A stretch of 64,000 nt of DNA. It comes from Ceratobasidium sp. AG-K. Its lineage: Eukaryota > Basidiomycota > Agaricomycetes > Cantharellales > Ceratobasidiaceae. The position numbers were made by a program, and so were the translations under genes. Where the stretch lies: positions 620,001-684,000 of the forward strand of contig JAWNGF010000004.1 of the NCBI GenBank assembly GCA_037039685.1, written 5' to 3'. Below the pieces are notes generated by a model. The model had not been told where the DNA came from. It did not search any database and saw only the letters and a list, made by a program, of their open reading frames with translations. The first letter of the stretch is position 1; each line of letters starts with the position of its first letter. Positions 61,394 to 64,000 of this stretch are shown here, piece after piece.

Positions 61394-62241
61394 ATGTTCT
61401 CCAAGCAACTTGTCGTAAGACCCCCTTGATTGATCCAAGAGCCCCTAATACTGACTCGTGCATACAGGCCACTCTTTTTTTCGCCGCCTCTGTTCTCGGA
61501 GCGCCCGTTGAACTCCAGACACGCCAATCCTGCTCTTCAGTACAGCTCGTCCATCTTGCAGGCACCGGTGAAGGTGGCCTTGGTCTTGTTGGCACCCCTC
61601 TTTCCAAGGCTCTCGCGTCGTCCATATCCGGGTATTTACGCTCTCGCATCACACCACACAAAGTCGCTGACCAGTTATCGTTCAACAGAATAACGACCAA
61701 GTCCATTACTTACGACACCAGTGCCGAGTATTTTACAACCGTAGCAGCGGGCGCGACTATCACAGCAAATTACCTTACCTCTCAAGCTTCCGCCTGCCCT
61801 GATCAGCGCTTTGTTCTGAGCGGATACTCCAAGGGAGCACTCGTCCTGCATAGTACGCAAAGCCCCTTCCTCGTGGCCCTCTGGCTAACTAAACCACGTG
61901 AATTAGGCACCAAGCTCTCCGATGCCGTTAAATCCAAGGTCATCTCCGTCCTCGTCTTTGGCGACCCATCCCGCAACAGGAACGGTGCCGCATGGCCCAT
62001 CAACTCTCCTTCAGTTGATTTGACCCCCCGTGACGGGAGCACGAGTGCTCAAAACGTCGCTAGCTTTTGCAATAGGGGAGACTTGTTCTGCGATGTTGGG
62101 GGTAGCAACATGATGGCCCACCTGGCATATGCCCGTGATGGAAGGTGCGTTGATCTAGGCCCAGCCGACACTAATACAATACTAAATTGCGACGATAGCA
62201 TCACTACTGCTGCCGAATTTGCCAAGGCCAAGGCAAACTAG
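61394..62241 (+). CDS. Secreted cutinase 3
   Basis: A 7-codon first exon (MFSKQLV) is joined to ATLFFAASVLGAPVEL as signal peptide. Motifs are RQSCSSVQLVHLAGTGEGG, KSITYDTSAEYFTTVAAGA, FVLSGYSKGA with the catalytic Ser, VFGDPSRNRNGAAWP, FCNRGDLFCDVGG with the Asp, and MMAHLAY with the His. The final exon SITTAAEFAKAKAN ends at 62241. The remaining introns follow the plan of cutinase 2 and all frames join. Apparently intact. Confidence 0.9.
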
Positions 62242-63882
62242 GTCGTGACTCGGGATGATTTGGTCTGGCACCATATTAGTTGAACAGTGGATGTAATTTG
62301 TAGCTATACCACAATAGGACGCGAGACTTTTTCATTCGCATTTGGTTATTTTGAGGGAGCGAATCGCCAAAGCTCGCACGATTCCTGTGCAGCCACCTGG
62401 TAGCCACTCCAAGCAACCGATTTCCAACCCCGAGCGAGCTTCGACTGCTTCTCGCAAGCAAAAGAGCCAGAGCCCAACAACTCCAACCGGAACTCATACC
62501 ACGACTCGCTCCCTCACGACCTAACCACAGCAGGCTATGACCGAACCAATCACGTGTACCTTATTAGAAGCTCAATCACCTACTCGATCCCAATTGTCTG
62601 AAATGCCATGAGTCACATCAAGTCTAGACCTACCGCTCCTCGGTTCACCCAGCCTGTGTTGATAGACGGTAATGCAAGTGACGCAGTCCTTATCACTCGC
62701 TCGCTATCGTCCGACCCGTTGAGCTCCTATCTCATACCCATACATCGCTCAAGGCATCCTTATCGGCTCTAAGCGATGTCTGAATCGAGGGTACGCAACT
62801 TGAAGACGTGCGCGTCTATCTCAACTCTCGAGGTTGGGGGCCCCGCATGTCAGAAGACGAGAAGCTGTACCCCGTGGAGTTTGAGGACTTGGGGGAAGTG
62901 GCCCCGGGGACCCCCACCCATTGAGAATAGATAGTTAAGAGATGGCGATCGAGCTATTCTAGAATGGTGTTTGAACAATTAGTGTGGTGGCGAGTTGAAT
63001 ACTGGCGGCCCGGTGTGCCTTGATCGCAGTTGTGTACTCGGAGCCCAAGCTCGTTTCAGCCCGCATACATTCACGTTTTCAGCCCAGAGCTCTGCATTGA
63101 GATAGTGATGGTAGCCACGCGCCCAAGAAGGTATCCCTCGAGGATGAACACCACAGCACAAGGTCTCTCGTATCTCGATGCCATGAAAATTTCAACAAGC
63201 ACGCCATGACCTTATCACAACTCGGCGCTCGGCGCACTCCCGTATCGTCATGAGCAAAATCTTATCACCTCTCGCAACTTTCCTATCACTTGACGCACGA
63301 ATCCTATCGTCACGGAGGTTTGCGAACACGAAGAATCGAGCCCAGAGTCTTATCAGACTCGCAGTGGCACAAGGGGAATCACGTTATCATTGTTTCAAGT
63401 AGACATTTTGTTCTTATCTTTCGGCCCTTGGTTGTGCGACAAACCATATTGGGTTCTCTAGGATACATTTCTCTCGGTGCCGATGATAAGGCTGACAGAG
63501 TGCAAATAGACGGTACCTATTTTGGTTGGCGTGAAATTTTTTTGTGGTCGGTTGACGAGCGAATGAGACTGAAAGATTCGCGGCCGAGGTCGAGTTCTGA
63601 AATGTCCAGTGGTGTCGTGACCGAGGTCGAGTCTTCAAGCGAGCGAAGCGAGCAGGGCTGCTTAGCGAATGGCAATGAGCTCGCGTAGCATACCAAAAAC
63701 GTCCACGATCGACATACGCCATTCACTCCGTTGATGGCGTCAAAGTGGGCCCCACAAAGTCTGAATCTCAGTGGAAAGCATAGACCAGTGGATAGTGCGA
63801 ATAGATACATCAGGGTATACGATAAAACTACAAGTCCCAGCTCGAGAAGCAAAGGACGAGACCGCGTGAGAGAAATCTAAAT
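62242..63882. other. Gene-poor stretch with clustered TTATC words
   Basis: No supported gene. Between 63.2 and 63.42 kb the words CTTATCA, CCTATCA, TTATCAG, TTATCAT and CTTATCT recur at least six times. These are reverse complements of GATA cores. Two antisense frames at 63.4-63.85 kb have no motif. Confidence 0.4.
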
Positions 63883-64000
63883 CTACCATCCCTGCCCGTC
63901 TTCGGTCGCCGCGACCACAGCTCGAGCGCGCATGGAACCGTACATGAGAGCGGACATTCGAGCCCGGTTGGCATCGTCTGCGGGGTGCACGGGTTGCTCT
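63883..64000 (-). CDS. 3' end of a gene entering from the right edge
   Basis: The minus strand is open from the window edge to a TAG at 63883-63885. It encodes a helical-looking C-terminus (ANRARMSALMYGSMRARAVV then AATEDGQGW). With only about 38 codons visible, the family cannot be named. Confidence 0.35.
   Translation of the reverse strand, partial: EQPVHPADDANRARMSALMYGSMRARAVVAATEDGQGW

Overview
The window reads as nuclear DNA of a filamentous basidiomycete. The signs are compact genes on both strands, many 45-75 bp GT-AG introns, a Zn2Cys6 regulator, secreted cutinases, and a patatin/NB-ARC/TPR receptor-like gene. The style of the gene families resembles Rhizoctonia-type Agaricomycetes, but that is inference. 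I found no plasmid, phage or CRISPR signal and no intact transposable element.

Layout, 0-15 kb. A fungal NLR-type gene (minus, running off the left edge) is followed by a berberine-bridge-like FAD oxidoreductase (minus) carrying long disordered inserts. Then comes a gene-poor stretch with one weak multi-exon gene and an intron-containing tRNA-Gly(GCC). A damaged mitochondrial PDK/BCKDK-type kinase gene (minus) closes the region. Single-base breaks of reading frame are concentrated here.

Layout, 15-41 kb. Two paralogous secreted M28 aminopeptidases flank an F-box-like gene. They are followed by a Zn2Cys6 transcription factor that is divergent from a helical-domain plus pseudokinase gene. Next come histone H2A.Z divergent from a MICOS (ApoO/MIC26-27) subunit, a large uncharacterised gene, an RGS-domain membrane protein, and a gene-poor stretch ending in a ferric reductase.

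Layout, 42-48.7 kb. A tandem array of three duplication units carries two apparently intact HD-domain hydrolase genes (cyanamide-hydratase-like) and one deletion relic. It abuts a third M28 aminopeptidase, whose last exon forms part of the duplicated unit.

Layout, 49-64 kb. A C2H2 zinc-finger protein and Npr3 (GATOR1/SEACIT) are followed by three secreted cutinases. A GDP-fucose O-fucosyltransferase-like gene lies between the second and third cutinases. A gene fragment enters from the right edge.

Taken together, the locus mixes housekeeping genes (H2A.Z, MICOS, Npr3, RGS, ferric reductase) with expanded secreted hydrolases that suit a plant-associated or saprotrophic lifestyle, and with possible self/non-self recognition genes (NLR, pseudokinase). 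Exon boundaries were placed by eye from splice motifs and frame. No alignment or database search was run, and family assignments rest on recognised motifs.
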